The notes: generated from the sequence alone by a model not told the origin. 64,000 nucleotides of DNA from DATARH01 sp963778385 (GCA_963778385.1 CAVZUA010000032.1:124001-188000), one strand, 5' to 3'; counted from the stretch's first letter, positions 8,794 through 17,940 are shown. Translations and numbers: made by a program.

Positions 8794-10134
8794 CTAATCG
8801 TCAAACAGATTATCGTGCAGCGTCGTCCCTTTGTATTCGCGGCGAAACCGGCCGCGACGCTGCAGCTCAGGCACCAGCAAATCGACGATAGCCTCCAGAT
8901 CGTGCGGCATCGAAACGACGTGACCAAGCATAAAGCCGCCGCGGCCGCCGGTCGCCTCGAACTTCTCTTCGAGGATATCGGCGACCTGTGCCGCGGTGCC
9001 TGCGATCGTGCGGGTATAGCTCGTCGCGAATGTTCGGCCGTAGTCGAAGAACTCGTCACGGGTGATTTCGGTGTCAGCGCCGAGCCGCGTCACCATCTCG
9101 CGCACGAAACCTCCGGGCGAGGCCTGGCTCGCGATGATCTCGCGATGCAAGTCGCCGAGCTTGAAGCGCGCCGGCAAGGTCGAGAAATCGTAGCCGCCAT
9201 TGTGCGAGAGGTAGACGCCGACCGCTTCCGCCGGGATCGCGTCGAGCAGAAGCTCGCGGCGCGCAATGGCCTCGCGTTCGGTCTCGGCGACGACGCAAGG
9301 CTGCTGCCAGACGATGCCCATGCTCTGCGGGTCGCGGCCGAGCGCCTTCACGGCCTCGTCGAGCGCCTTGCGCTGTGCAACCTGCAATTCGAGCGGCATA
9401 TCGGGACCGAATGCCATGTCCGCGACATAGGCGCAGGCGCGGATGCCTCGCGGCGAACTGCCGGCCTGGAGCAGCACAGGCCGCGTCTGCGGCGACGGCG
9501 GCGTATTGAGCGGGCCGCTGACCTTGAAGAACCGACCGCGATGCTCGACGTCGTGCACCTTGGCCGGATCGCCGACCTGTCCGCTGGCGTCGTCCCACAG
9601 CATCGCGTCGGGCTCGACCGAGTTCCATAGAGCACGGCAGACGTCGATGAACTCTTCCATCCGGTCGTAGCGTTCGCCGTGATCGACAAGGTCATCATAG
9701 CCGTAATTGGCGTAATCGGAGCGGCGGGTCGAGGTGATGACGTTGAACGCGATCCGCCCGCCGGTCACATGGTCCAGCGAGTTGAAAAGACGTGCCAGGA
9801 AATAGGGATGCGTGAAGGTCGTCGAATAGGTCACGCCAAAGCCGAGATGCTTGGTGACGCGCGACATCGCGACCGCCATCGGCGAGAGGTCCTGGCGTGG
9901 CCAGGAGACGCCCCAGCGCACCGCCGAATCGCGGCTCTCCTGCCAGGTGCTCGGCACCCCCGTGCCGTCTCCCGAAAACAGCATGTCGAGCAGTCCGCGT
10001 TCGGCGATGCGGGCGATCTCCTCAAACATCGCGACGTCGGGGTAGCGGCCGCCGCGCCATGCGCCGGGCATCCGCCAGCGGCCCTCCATGTGGATGTAGG
10101 AAAGATCGAAGGCGAGATGCATGCGGCTCGGCAT
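8794..10134 (-). CDS. FMN-dependent monooxygenase, NtaA/SnaA/DszA family
   Basis: 446-residue member of the bacterial-luciferase superfamily in the nitrilotriacetate/pristinamycin/dibenzothiophene-sulfone monooxygenase group. These two-component enzymes use reduced FMN supplied by a separate reductase to oxygenate N- or S-containing organic molecules. Visible family blocks are the N-terminal HMEGRWRMPGAW stretch, SRVTKHLGFGVTYSTTFTHPY, RIAFNVITSTRRSDYANYG, and a C-terminal VDLLVPELQRRGRFRREYKG ending. It follows the ABC ATPase by 11 bases in the same operon. No flavin reductase lies in the window. Substrate not determinable. Confidence 0.9.
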   Translation of the reverse strand: MPSRMHLAFDLSYIHMEGRWRMPGAWRGGRYPDVAMFEEIARIAERGLLDMLFSGDGTGVPSTWQESRDSAVRWGVSWPRQDLSPMAVAMSRVTKHLGFGVTYSTTFTHPYFLARLFNSLDHVTGGRIAFNVITSTRRSDYANYGYDDLVDHGERYDRMEEFIDVCRALWNSVEPDAMLWDDASGQVGDPAKVHDVEHRGRFFKVSGPLNTPPSPQTRPVLLQAGSSPRGIRACAYVADMAFGPDMPLELQVAQRKALDEAVKALGRDPQSMGIVWQQPCVVAETEREAIARRELLLDAIPAEAVGVYLSHNGGYDFSTLPARFKLGDLHREIIASQASPGGFVREMVTRLGADTEITRDEFFDYGRTFATSYTRTIAGTAAQVADILEEKFEATGGRGGFMLGHVVSMPHDLEAIVDLLVPELQRRGRFRREYKGTTLHDNLFDD

Positions 10135-10145
10135 GGTTCAGCCCA

Positions 10146-10907
10146 TCATGCCCGGATGCGGCCGAGAAACCGGGCGACCCGCTCGGGCGCGCCGTCGGAG
10201 AAGAAGTCGTCGGCCGGGCCGCGATGGCCAATCTGCCCCTGGTCGAGAAAAATCACATGGTCCGCGGCGCGGCGGGCGAAGTTCATCTCGTGGGTGACTA
10301 TGATGCTCGTCATGCCGTCGTCGGCCAGCTCCTGCATCACGTCCAGCACTTCGCCGACGGTCTCCGGGTCGAGCGCGCTCGTCGGCTCGTCGTAAAGCAT
10401 CAGCGCCGGCTGCATCGCCAGCGCGCGGGCGATGGCGACGCGCTGCTGCTGCCCGCCGGACAACTCGTCGGGATAGGATTCGGCCTTGTCGGGAAGGTGC
10501 ACCTTGCGCAGCAGATGGCGCGCCATCTCGCGCGCCCGCGCCGGCTCGTCCCGCAGCACCTTGATCCGGGCCAAGGCGATATTGTCCACGGCCGAGAGGT
10601 GCTGGAACAGCTCGAAGCTCTGGAACACCATGCCGATCCGCCGCCGCACCAGCGCCGCCTCATGGCGGCGCAGCCCCGCGATCTCCTCGCCCTGGAACAG
10701 GATGCTGCCCGACGAGATCGGCTCCAGCAGGTTGAGGCATTTCAGGAGCGTCGATTTGCCCGAGCCGGACGGGCCGATCAGCACCAGGCACTCGCCCTCA
10801 TGAACCTTGAGATCGACGCCCTTCAGGACATCATCGCCGCCATAGCTCTTCCACAACGCGATCCCTTCGAGCAGCCCTGGGGATTTTGGTGCGGGCGTTG
10901 CCGTCAC
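10146..10907 (-). CDS. Polar amino acid-type ABC transporter ATPase (GlnQ/HisP family)
   Basis: 253-residue ATPase with Walker A GPSGSGKST, Q-loop FQSFELFQHLS, signature LSGGQQQR and Walker B LMLYDEPTSALDPE, the pattern of the GlnQ/HisP/ArtP group. The reading frame is open far upstream, but GTG at 10907 overlaps the permease stop (GTGA) and gives the normal length, so this start is chosen. It works with the permease and binding protein just upstream to import a small polar solute. Confidence 0.93.
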   Translation of the reverse strand: MTATPAPKSPGLLEGIALWKSYGGDDVLKGVDLKVHEGECLVLIGPSGSGKSTLLKCLNLLEPISSGSILFQGEEIAGLRRHEAALVRRRIGMVFQSFELFQHLSAVDNIALARIKVLRDEPARAREMARHLLRKVHLPDKAESYPDELSGGQQQRVAIARALAMQPALMLYDEPTSALDPETVGEVLDVMQELADDGMTSIIVTHEMNFARRAADHVIFLDQGQIGHRGPADDFFSDGAPERVARFLGRIRA

Positions 10908-11632
10908 CGCACCAGCCCGAGATTGGCCGCCGAGAGCAGTTTGAAGCCCGAAGCCTTGGCCATGCGACCGCGCCGGCGCGAACAGGCGCGCTCGATAAAG
11001 ACCTGGATCACCATCAGGATCGTCGTCATCGCCAGGTAATAGATACCGGCCGTGGTCAGCGTTTCGAGAAAGCGGAAATTCATCGAGGCGGTCTGGTCGG
11101 CGGTCAGCAGCAATTCCTGCACGCCGATCACCGAGATCAGCGCCGACAGCTTGAGCATGCCGTTGAACTGGTTGCCGATCGGCGGGATCACGATGCGCAG
11201 GGCTTGCGGCAGGACCACCGACAGCATGATCTGCCGCTCTTCGAAGCCGAGCGCGCGCGCTGCAGTGCGCTGCCCGGGGCCGACTGCGCGAATGCCCGAG
11301 CGCATGATCTCGGTCATGTAGGCCCCCTCGTTGAGGCCGAGCGCGAGGATCGCGCAGGCATAGGCCGGCAACACGATCTTGAACACCGGCAGCACGTTGA
11401 ACGCAAAGACCAGCTGCAGAAGCACCGGCGTGCCGCGGAACAGCCAAAGATAGAACAGGACCAGCAGGCGCACCGGCCGCCACGGTGCTTCCTGCCCTGC
11501 CGCGGCTACCAGGCCCAGCACCATGCCGATAAACAGCGCGGCGAGGCTGATCCACACCGTCACGAAGGCGGCGTGCAGAAAGCTCATGCTGAACAGATAG
11601 CCCAGCATGATATGCGGCGAGAAAATCGACAT
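10904..11632 (-). CDS. Polar amino acid-type ABC transporter permease (HisM/GlnP family)
   Basis: 242-residue single permease of the His/Glu/Gln/Arg family with about five hydrophobic segments. The EAA-loop block ALGLNEGAYMTEIMRSGIRAVGPGQRTAARALGF is characteristic. Only one permease gene is present, so the channel would be a homodimer. It starts 29 bases after the binding-protein gene and overlaps the ATPase start by 4 bases. Confidence 0.93.
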   Translation of the reverse strand: MSIFSPHIMLGYLFSMSFLHAAFVTVWISLAALFIGMVLGLVAAAGQEAPWRPVRLLVLFYLWLFRGTPVLLQLVFAFNVLPVFKIVLPAYACAILALGLNEGAYMTEIMRSGIRAVGPGQRTAARALGFEERQIMLSVVLPQALRIVIPPIGNQFNGMLKLSALISVIGVQELLLTADQTASMNFRFLETLTTAGIYYLAMTTILMVIQVFIERACSRRRGRMAKASGFKLLSAANLGLVR

Positions 11633-11661
11633 CCAGCGGCTCCTGTCGTCTCGCGGTTTGG

Positions 11662-12465
11662 TCAGAGCGTGCTGTCGGCGGGCAGACCGTATTTCTTGAC
11701 CAGGTTGGTGATCACGCCGTCGGCGACGATCGCCTTGAACGCCGCGTCGAGCGCGGCCTTCAGTGCCGGCTTGTCCTTGGCGACGCCGATGCCGAGCAGC
11801 GTGTTGTTGTCGAAGATGTCGCCGGTCGTTTCAAAGGCCTCGGGCGTTTCCTTGATCAGCGCTGCATTGGTCGGGGTCGAGGCGATGATCGCATCGCAGC
11901 GGTCCTCCTTGAGCGCCAGCGCCCCCGCCGCCGTGGATCCCAGGCTGAGCAGCGTCAGCGCCGGCTTGCCGGCCGCCTGGCAGTCGGCGATCACCTGCAT
12001 TGCCGCCTTCTCGTAGACGGTGCCGACCGGTGCCGCGATGCGGTGGCCGCACATATCCATCTTGTCCCTGATGTGCAGCGGGTTGCCCTTCGTCACCAGG
12101 ATCTGGTTGCCGACCTTCAGATAGGGGATGAAGTCGAGGACCTGCGAGCGCTCAGGGTTGATGTACATGCCGCTGGTGACGGCATCGATCCGGTTGCCGA
12201 GGATCGCCGGGATCAGCCCCTTGAACTCCATGCCGCTCATCGCCGATTGCAGCTTCATCTTGGCGGTGATGGCGTCCATCATGTCGATGTCGAAGCCGAC
12301 CGCCTTGCCATCGGCCATCGACTCGAAGGGTGGAAAGGTCGCGGCCGACCCCCAGGTCAGCTTGCCGGTCTCGACCAGGGGCAGTGGCGCCTGGGCGCGC
12401 GACGGTGCTGCCAACAGGAGTACAAACATCAGCGCGAGCAACAGGCGAAACGGGCGAGGCGGCAT
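11662..12465 (-). CDS. Extracellular solute-binding protein family 3
   Basis: 267-residue periplasmic receptor of the amino-acid-binding type (SBP_bac_3). ATG 12465 gives a Sec signal peptide (MPPRPFRLLLALMFVLLLAA, cleaved near SRAQA) and is preceded by GGAG; the longer in-frame ORF to 12750 runs into the divergent gene and is rejected. Family blocks WGSAATFPPFESMADGKAVGFDIDMMDAI and a terminal VTNLVKKYGLP are clear. It is the first gene of a five-gene operon (binding protein, permease, ATPase, flavin monooxygenase, OHCU/HIU fusion) and has a consensus sigma-54 promoter about 32 bases upstream. Confidence 0.93.
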   Translation of the reverse strand: MPPRPFRLLLALMFVLLLAAPSRAQAPLPLVETGKLTWGSAATFPPFESMADGKAVGFDIDMMDAITAKMKLQSAMSGMEFKGLIPAILGNRIDAVTSGMYINPERSQVLDFIPYLKVGNQILVTKGNPLHIRDKMDMCGHRIAAPVGTVYEKAAMQVIADCQAAGKPALTLLSLGSTAAGALALKEDRCDAIIASTPTNAALIKETPEAFETTGDIFDNNTLLGIGVAKDKPALKAALDAAFKAIVADGVITNLVKKYGLPADSTL

Positions 12466-12496
12466 GCCGGTCTCCAGAGGATGATGCAGGGAGCAG

Positions 12497-12511
12497 GCAA
12501 GCGCCGTGCCA
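12497..12511 (-). promoter_or_regulatory. Sigma-54 promoter for the family-3 transporter/OHCU operon
   Basis: Read on the minus strand the site is TGGCACG-GCGC-TTGC, a perfect match to the sigma-54 consensus TGGCACG-N4-TTGC with the required ten bases between GG and GC. A transcript would begin near 12485, upstream of the GGAG and the ATG at 12465. No enhancer-binding activator gene is in the window. Function is inferred from the match and position. Confidence 0.82.
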
Positions 12512-12539
12512 CGAGCCGGCGGCAGCGTTGTCACGGCGC

Positions 12540-12555
12540 GGGCGCGTTCGTTGCA
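12540..12555 (+). promoter_or_regulatory. Sigma-54-like promoter for the HpaB-type gene
   Basis: GGGCGCG-TTCG-TTGCA: GG and GC are exactly ten bases apart, the -12 half is perfect and the -24 half differs from TGGCACG at two positions. Expected transcript start near 12566, just before the ribosome site GGGGGACGAG at 12571-12580 and ATG 12581. It lies back to back with the perfect site at 12497-12511. Confidence 0.6.
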
Positions 12556-12580
12556 TGCCGCATGGCCGAAGGGGGACGAG

Positions 12581-14026
12581 ATGATCCGAACGGGTGAAGA
12601 ATATCGCGCCGGCCTGCGCGACGGCCGCGAAATCTGGATCGACGGCGAGCGCGTGCGCGACGTCACGACGCACCCGGCGTTCAAGCCGATCGTCGATGCC
12701 AAGGCGCGCATGTACGACCTCGCGCACGAGACGGCCGCGGCCGTGACCATGACCTTTGACGAGGCCGGCGAGCGCTTCTCGATCCTGTTGCGGCCGCCGA
12801 CCGAACAGCAGCATTGGCGCGAGAAATGGCGCGCCGTTGACCTCTACCTCAACGATATCGCCGGCGTCGTCACCCGCGTCGGCGACGAGACCGTCGGCGA
12901 GATGTGGTCGCTGCTCGACGGGCGCGACGTGCTCAACCAGATCGACCCGCGCTTCGGCGACAATATCGACCGGCACATCAAACGCGTACTGGTCGAGGAC
13001 ATTTTCCACGTCTCGGCCAATACCGATCCGAAGGGCGACCGTTCGAAACGGCCGCAGGACCAGGACCCCGACATGATGGTCCACGTGACCAAGGAGACCG
13101 ATGCCGGGATCATCCTGCGTGGCGCCAAATACGAGACCGCCGCGTCCTATGCCGACCAGGCCTTTCTGAAGCCGACCGTCGGCGCCTGGACCGACGAGGA
13201 ATTATCCGACTACGCGGTTGGCTGCATCGTGCGGATGGGCGCGCCGGGGGTGAAGCATCTGTGCCGCTCGGGCTTTGCCGGAAAGGGCGCCGCCGATTAC
13301 CCGCTCGCCAGCCGCTTTGACGAGGTGGATACGCTGCTCGTCCTCGACGACGTGCTGATCCCGTGGGAGGACGTGTTCTTTTATCGCTATACCAAAGCGG
13401 CCTCGTTCATCCGCGGCACCCTGCACCGGTATTCGGCTTTCCCTTACGTGCTGCGCATCCTCTACACCGCCGACATGATGATCGGTGCGGCGCTGTGGAA
13501 CGCGCGCCAGACCGGGCTCGACCGGCTGCAGGCGGTGCGCGAAAAACTGGCCGATCTCGTCTGCTATCGCGAAGGCATCAACGCCCATCTCGTCGCCGCG
13601 ATCGCCCAGGCGCAGCGTAGCCCGGCGGGGCTGCTAATGCCGCATCAGTCGCTACTCTATGCCGGCCGCGTGCATGCCTGCGCGAACCTGCCGCAGATGA
13701 TGCATATCGCACGCGAATTGTGCGGCGGCCAGATCTGCGTGACGCCCAACGCGGCGGCGTTTACCGGCGGCGGGTCGAGCGAATGGCTCGACAAATTCTA
13801 CTCGCTCAACAGCAACTGGCAGGCCGAGGATCGCCGCAAGCTTCTGGCTTTTGCCCGCGACCTGCTGAATTCGGATTATGCCAGCCACCGGCTGACCTTT
13901 GTCCAGTTCGCGCAGGCGCCGCATTTCAATCACCTGAACGCGGTCTACAACGCGTTCGATTTCGCCGGGCCGCTCGATTTCGTCAAACGCGCCGCCGGGT
14001 TGTCCGACCGCGTCGACGGCGGCTGA
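12581..14026 (+). CDS. 4-hydroxyphenylacetate 3-monooxygenase-type flavin oxygenase (HpaB family)
   Basis: 481-residue oxygenase component of the two-component, FADH2-dependent HpaB family, which hydroxylates phenolic or heteroaromatic rings. The start MIRTGEEYRAGLRDGREIWIDGERV with DVTTHPAF is the family's hallmark, so ATG 12581 is used rather than the upstream in-frame start at 12506. The HpaB_N and HpaB domains follow (VRMGAPGVKHLCRSG, a WEDVFFYR block, and the C-terminal GGGSSEWLDKFYSLN). It needs an HpaC-like reductase, which is not visible nearby. A sigma-54-like promoter precedes it. Substrate unknown; the family also contains pyrrole-2-carboxylate and chlorophenol oxygenases. Confidence 0.92.
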   Translation: MIRTGEEYRAGLRDGREIWIDGERVRDVTTHPAFKPIVDAKARMYDLAHETAAAVTMTFDEAGERFSILLRPPTEQQHWREKWRAVDLYLNDIAGVVTRVGDETVGEMWSLLDGRDVLNQIDPRFGDNIDRHIKRVLVEDIFHVSANTDPKGDRSKRPQDQDPDMMVHVTKETDAGIILRGAKYETAASYADQAFLKPTVGAWTDEELSDYAVGCIVRMGAPGVKHLCRSGFAGKGAADYPLASRFDEVDTLLVLDDVLIPWEDVFFYRYTKAASFIRGTLHRYSAFPYVLRILYTADMMIGAALWNARQTGLDRLQAVREKLADLVCYREGINAHLVAAIAQAQRSPAGLLMPHQSLLYAGRVHACANLPQMMHIARELCGGQICVTPNAAAFTGGGSSEWLDKFYSLNSNWQAEDRRKLLAFARDLLNSDYASHRLTFVQFAQAPHFNHLNAVYNAFDFAGPLDFVKRAAGLSDRVDGG

Positions 14027-14029
14027 CGC

Positions 14030-14045
14030 TGGCCTCTGCTTTGCA
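14030..14045 (+). promoter_or_regulatory. Sigma-54-like promoter for the second NtaA-type gene
   Basis: TGGCCTC-TGCT-TTGCA has GG and GC ten bases apart, TGGC of the -24 box and the full TTGCA of the -12 box. It starts 4 bases after the HpaB stop codon. Transcription would start near 14056, ahead of the ribosome site GGGAGAGGGA and ATG 14073. Confidence 0.55.
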
Positions 14046-14072
14046 CGTTCGCCGCACAACGGGAGAGGGACG

Positions 14073-15425
14073 ATGCAGGACGCACACCGCAGCGAGAAGA
14101 TGCATCTGGGGGCGTTTTTTCACCCCACCGGCAATCACGTCGCCGCCTGGCTCCACCCCGAGGCGCAGATCGACGCCGGCACCAATTTCCAGCATTACGC
14201 GCAGATCACCCAGACCGCCGAGCGCGGCAAGTTCGACCTGATGTTCGTCGCCGACGCCGTGGCGACGCGTGACGGCAAGCTCTCCGCGTTGTCGCGTTGG
14301 CCGCAATACATGGCCTATTTCGACCCTCTGACCCTGCTCCCGGCGCTCGCCGCGGTGACGCACCGGATCGGTCTCGTTGCGACCGCGACCACCAGCTACA
14401 ACGAGCCCTACCACATCGCCCGCAAATTCGCCTCGCTCGACCTGATCAGCGGCGGCCGCGCCGGTTGGAACGTCGTCACCTCGTCCAACGTCTCGGAAGC
14501 CTGGAATTTTGGCCGCGAGCAGCATTTCGAGCATGGCGAGCGTTACGACCGTGCGGTCGAGTTCGTCGATGTCGTCAAGGGACTGTGGGACAGTTGGGAC
14601 GACGACGCTTTTCTTCGCGACCGCGCGAGCGGGCGCTATTTCGACCCGGCGAAGCTTCATGCGCTCAACCATAAGGGCGAGCATTTCTCGGTGCGCGGAC
14701 CGTTGAACGTCGCGCGGCCGCCGCAGGGCCATCCGGTGCTTTTCCAGGCCGGTTCGTCCGATGTCGGCCGCGAGGTCGCGGCGCGCTTCGCCGAGGGCGT
14801 CTTCACGCCGCAGCACACCCTCGCCGCTGCGCAGGAGTTTTACCGCGACCTCAAGGGCCGCATGGCGCGCTATGGCCGGCAGCCCGAGGCCCTGAAGATC
14901 ATGCCGGGGCTCAACGCCATCGTCGGCCGCACCAAAAAGGAGGCCGAGGAAAAGCACCGCTTCCTGCAGGAGCAGATCCACCCCGATGTCGGCCTCGAAG
15001 TGCTGTCGAACCAGCTCGGCAATTTCGATCTGTCGGAATATGACATCGACGGCCCGTTGCCGGATATTCCTGAAAGCTTGTGGGCGCAGGCCAGCCAGAG
15101 CTCGACGCGCAACATCGTCCGCTGGGCGCACGAGGAGGGGCTGACGATCCGCCAGATCTACCAGCGCTTTGCCGGCGCGCGCGGCCAGCGCACGCTGGTC
15201 GGCACCCCTGTCGAGGTCGTCGACGACATGGAGAAATGGTTTCGCGGCTACGGCGTCGACGGGTTCCTTTTTCATCCGTCGCATTTGCCGGGCGGGCTTG
15301 ACGATTTCGTCGCGCTGGTGGTTCCGGAGCTGCAGTCGCGCGGCCTCTTCCGCGAGGAATACGAAGGTCCGACGCTGCGCGAGAACCTGGGGCTGGAGCG
15401 GCCGAAGAGCCGCTATGCAAGCTAG
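14073..15425 (+). CDS. FMN-dependent monooxygenase, NtaA/SnaA/DszA family
   Basis: 450-residue luciferase-superfamily monooxygenase, second of three in this island. Visible blocks: LGAFFHPTGNHVAAWLHP near the N-terminus, HRIGLVATATTSYNEPYH, RAGWNVVTSSNVSEAWNFG, the HPVLFQAGSSDVGREVAARFAEGVF substrate-pocket segment, and the C-terminal FVALVVPELQSRGLFREEYEG ending. These features are standard for this group. It ends in a 4-base convergent overlap with the next minus gene. Substrate unknown; members act on aminopolycarboxylates, sulfones and similar compounds. Confidence 0.91.
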   Translation: MQDAHRSEKMHLGAFFHPTGNHVAAWLHPEAQIDAGTNFQHYAQITQTAERGKFDLMFVADAVATRDGKLSALSRWPQYMAYFDPLTLLPALAAVTHRIGLVATATTSYNEPYHIARKFASLDLISGGRAGWNVVTSSNVSEAWNFGREQHFEHGERYDRAVEFVDVVKGLWDSWDDDAFLRDRASGRYFDPAKLHALNHKGEHFSVRGPLNVARPPQGHPVLFQAGSSDVGREVAARFAEGVFTPQHTLAAAQEFYRDLKGRMARYGRQPEALKIMPGLNAIVGRTKKEAEEKHRFLQEQIHPDVGLEVLSNQLGNFDLSEYDIDGPLPDIPESLWAQASQSSTRNIVRWAHEEGLTIRQIYQRFAGARGQRTLVGTPVEVVDDMEKWFRGYGVDGFLFHPSHLPGGLDDFVALVVPELQSRGLFREEYEGPTLRENLGLERPKSRYAS

Positions 15426-16741
15426 AACTCCAGCAGATTGTCGCGGAATTGCGGGTGGGCGTAGGCCCGGCGCACCAGGCCGCGCGCCTGCAGCGCCGGC
15501 ACCAGCCCGTCCTCGATCTCGGCAAGGACACGGCGGCTCACATTCGGCAGTGAGAACAGATACCCGTCGCCGTCGACCTCCTGCATGACCTCGCCCATTT
15601 TCGCGGCGACGCTGTCGGGCGTGCCGACCAACTCGACCGAGAGGCTCGTGGCGTTGTAGTCGGCCATCGTCTCGCGCAAGGTTCGTGTACCGGCGGTGCG
15701 CTTGAACTGTTCGAGGTTGAGCTGGTGGCCGTTGGTGGTGATCTCGATGTCGCAGATCGGCTGGTCGAGGTCGAAGCTCGAGAAATCGACGCTGATCAGC
15801 TTGCCGAAAAACGCCAGACGCTGCTCGACCTGCGCGGCGGCGTGCGCGGCGCGGCGGCGCTTGTGCTCCTGCGCCAATTCCTCCGTCTCGCCAAGGATCG
15901 GCGCGATCATGAACAGCACCTTGCAGCTGTCGGCGTCGCGCCCGTGCGCCACCATGTGGCGGCGCACGTCATCGCGATAGGCCCGCATCCCGTCTATGCC
16001 CTTGGCGTGGGCGACAATCGTGTCGGCGTGGCGTGCGGCGAAGGCACGGCCGCGCGGCGAGCCGCCCGCCTGCGCAATCACCGGTTGACCCTGCGGGCAT
16101 GGCCCGGCGTTGAGCGGGCCGCGCGTGCGATACCATTCGCCAGCGAAATTGACGCGGCGCACCTTCGCCGGGTCGATGAAAATGCCGCGCGCCTTGTCGT
16201 TGACAATGGCGCCCGGTTCCCACGAGCCCCACAGCGCGCGCACCGCGGCCATGTATTCGTCGGCCATGTCGTAGCGCCGGTCGTGCTCGGGCAGGCCGGA
16301 GAGCCCGTAATTCATCGCCGCGAAATCCGAGCTGCCGGTGACCGCGTTCCAGCCGATGCGGCCTTGCGACACCTGGTCGAGGCTGGCGATCAGCCGCGCC
16401 AGCAAATAGGGGTGATGCGAGTAAGTGCCGAAGGTCGGCACGATACCGATGCGCGAGGTCGCCTGCGACATCAGCGCGGCGATGATCGCCGGGTCCTGGC
16501 GCGGCACCGCGATCGCGTTTTCGAGATAGATCGCGGGCGAGCCGCCGTAGCTCTCGCCGATATAGGAGGAATCCTCGATCAGCACATAGTCGAAGCAAGC
16601 GCGCTCGAGGATGCGCGCGAGGTCGATGAACAGCTCGGGCACCATCCAATTGGCCCCGATATGCCCGGTCCATTCCTCGCCCCAGGCCTGCGCGCTCGAT
16701 CCCTGGAGAAACCAGGCGAGGTGAAACGGCCGGCCGCTCAT
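15422..16741 (-). CDS. FMN-dependent monooxygenase, NtaA/SnaA/DszA family
   Basis: 439-residue third member of the NtaA-type monooxygenase group. ATG 16741 overlaps the stop of the upstream Rieske gene (ATGA) and gives a normal N-terminus MSGRPFHLAWFLQGSSAQAW; the in-frame extension to 16885 lies in that gene. Blocks TSRIGIVPTFGTYSHHPYLLARL, RIGWNAVTGSSDFAAMNYG and GQPVIAQAGGSPRGRAFAARHAD fit the family. Translational coupling to two Rieske oxygenases suggests that the three enzymes work on one compound or successive intermediates. Confidence 0.91.
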   Translation of the reverse strand: MSGRPFHLAWFLQGSSAQAWGEEWTGHIGANWMVPELFIDLARILERACFDYVLIEDSSYIGESYGGSPAIYLENAIAVPRQDPAIIAALMSQATSRIGIVPTFGTYSHHPYLLARLIASLDQVSQGRIGWNAVTGSSDFAAMNYGLSGLPEHDRRYDMADEYMAAVRALWGSWEPGAIVNDKARGIFIDPAKVRRVNFAGEWYRTRGPLNAGPCPQGQPVIAQAGGSPRGRAFAARHADTIVAHAKGIDGMRAYRDDVRRHMVAHGRDADSCKVLFMIAPILGETEELAQEHKRRRAAHAAAQVEQRLAFFGKLISVDFSSFDLDQPICDIEITTNGHQLNLEQFKRTAGTRTLRETMADYNATSLSVELVGTPDSVAAKMGEVMQEVDGDGYLFSLPNVSRRVLAEIEDGLVPALQARGLVRRAYAHPQFRDNLLEF

Positions 16742-17940
16742 GCCGCGCTCCGCCGATAGCTGCGCAAAAGCCAGGCGTTGAACTGGACCAATGTCGTCTC
16801 CAGCGGGCTGTAGATGCCTTGCGGCATGAAGCGCGAGTGCTTGCCCGCTTGCATCGCGTTGTTGACCGGCACGTCCTGCGCCCAAATCTTGCCGGCGCCT
16901 TCACGCACCGCGGCGGCGCGCTCGGCGAAATCCGCCAATGCGACCGTCGATTTCGGCAAAATCCAGCCGCCGCCGGTCACCCGGTCGCTCGACGCATAGG
17001 TCGCCTCGGGCCCGGCCGGAACCAGCAGTGTGTACGAAACGGCGCCGGGCGCGAACATGAGCTGCAGGTTCGGCGGGATCATCACAAAGCTCAAGCGGCT
17101 GTGCTGGTGCGGCGACAGGCCGGCGATCGGCGGAAACATCGCCTCGGCGCCCCAGCCGTCGCGCATCATGCCACCATCGGGCGATCGCATCGGCACGCTG
17201 CGCAGGATCGCGTTGTCGCCGTCGGCCATCTCGCTGAACGCGACCCCGACGCCATCGAGCACGCTTGGCGCGAAATCATGCGTGCCGCGATGGACGAATT
17301 CCGGATGGTAGGCGTCGGTGAAGTTCTCCAGCTGAACCTTCCAGTTCCAGGGCAGCGGGTTCGTCGCCTGGACCGGCGGCACGGTGACCATCTCGGCTTC
17401 GGGATAATTCGCCCAGCACGCCTCGACCTTGGCCAGGCTTGGCGCCAGCGGCGGCGCGTCGCCGCTGAGGTTGACGAAAAGGAACCCATGCCAGATTTCA
17501 GCGCGCACCGGCGGCAGGCGCACAGTGTCGCGCAGCCGCGCTAGTTGGTCGCCCATGCGCGGCGCCCCGACAAGCCGGCCGTCGAGATCGTAGGTCCAGA
17601 AATGCAGCGGGCAGCGGATCAGACCCTTCGGATGATCGCCGCCGCAGGCGAGCACATGCCCACGATGCCGGCACACCGCGCCCATCGCGCGGATGTCGCC
17701 GCTCTCGCCGCGCGCGACGATGATCGGCTCGCCCGCCACGGAAAAGGAAAAGGCGCCGCCGGGTTCAGCAAGCTGATCGGTGCGGCCGACGCAGACCCAG
17801 TTGCGGGCGAACACCGCTTCGCGCTCGAATGCGAAGAATTCCGGCGACGTATAACATTGCGGCAGCAGCATCGGCGCCGCCGCCTCGTGCCCGGCATAGG
17901 GCGGCAGCGCGTCGAGGATGGCGCGGAGCGGCGCGTTCAT
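16738..17940 (-). CDS. Rieske non-heme iron oxygenase, alpha-subunit type
   Basis: 400-residue ring-hydroxylating or demethylating oxygenase. The Rieske 2Fe-2S ligands are visible as C90-x-H92 and C110-x2-H113 (CRHRGH ... CPLH). The mononuclear iron site is in NFTDAYHPEFVH (His near 212 and 217). Its start overlaps the stop of the upstream Rieske gene and its stop overlaps the following monooxygenase, so all three are coupled. No ferredoxin or reductase gene is in the window. Such enzymes hydroxylate aromatic rings or remove N- or O-methyl groups; which applies here is unknown. Confidence 0.92.
   Translation of the reverse strand: MNAPLRAILDALPPYAGHEAAAPMLLPQCYTSPEFFAFEREAVFARNWVCVGRTDQLAEPGGAFSFSVAGEPIIVARGESGDIRAMGAVCRHRGHVLACGGDHPKGLIRCPLHFWTYDLDGRLVGAPRMGDQLARLRDTVRLPPVRAEIWHGFLFVNLSGDAPPLAPSLAKVEACWANYPEAEMVTVPPVQATNPLPWNWKVQLENFTDAYHPEFVHRGTHDFAPSVLDGVGVAFSEMADGDNAILRSVPMRSPDGGMMRDGWGAEAMFPPIAGLSPHQHSRLSFVMIPPNLQLMFAPGAVSYTLLVPAGPEATYASSDRVTGGGWILPKSTVALADFAERAAAVREGAGKIWAQDVPVNNAMQAGKHSRFMPQGIYSPLETTLVQFNAWLLRSYRRSAA

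Noticed and set aside
13983..15284. 433-codon minus-strand open frame
   Set aside because: Antisense to an intact NtaA-type monooxygenase and has no family-like blocks.
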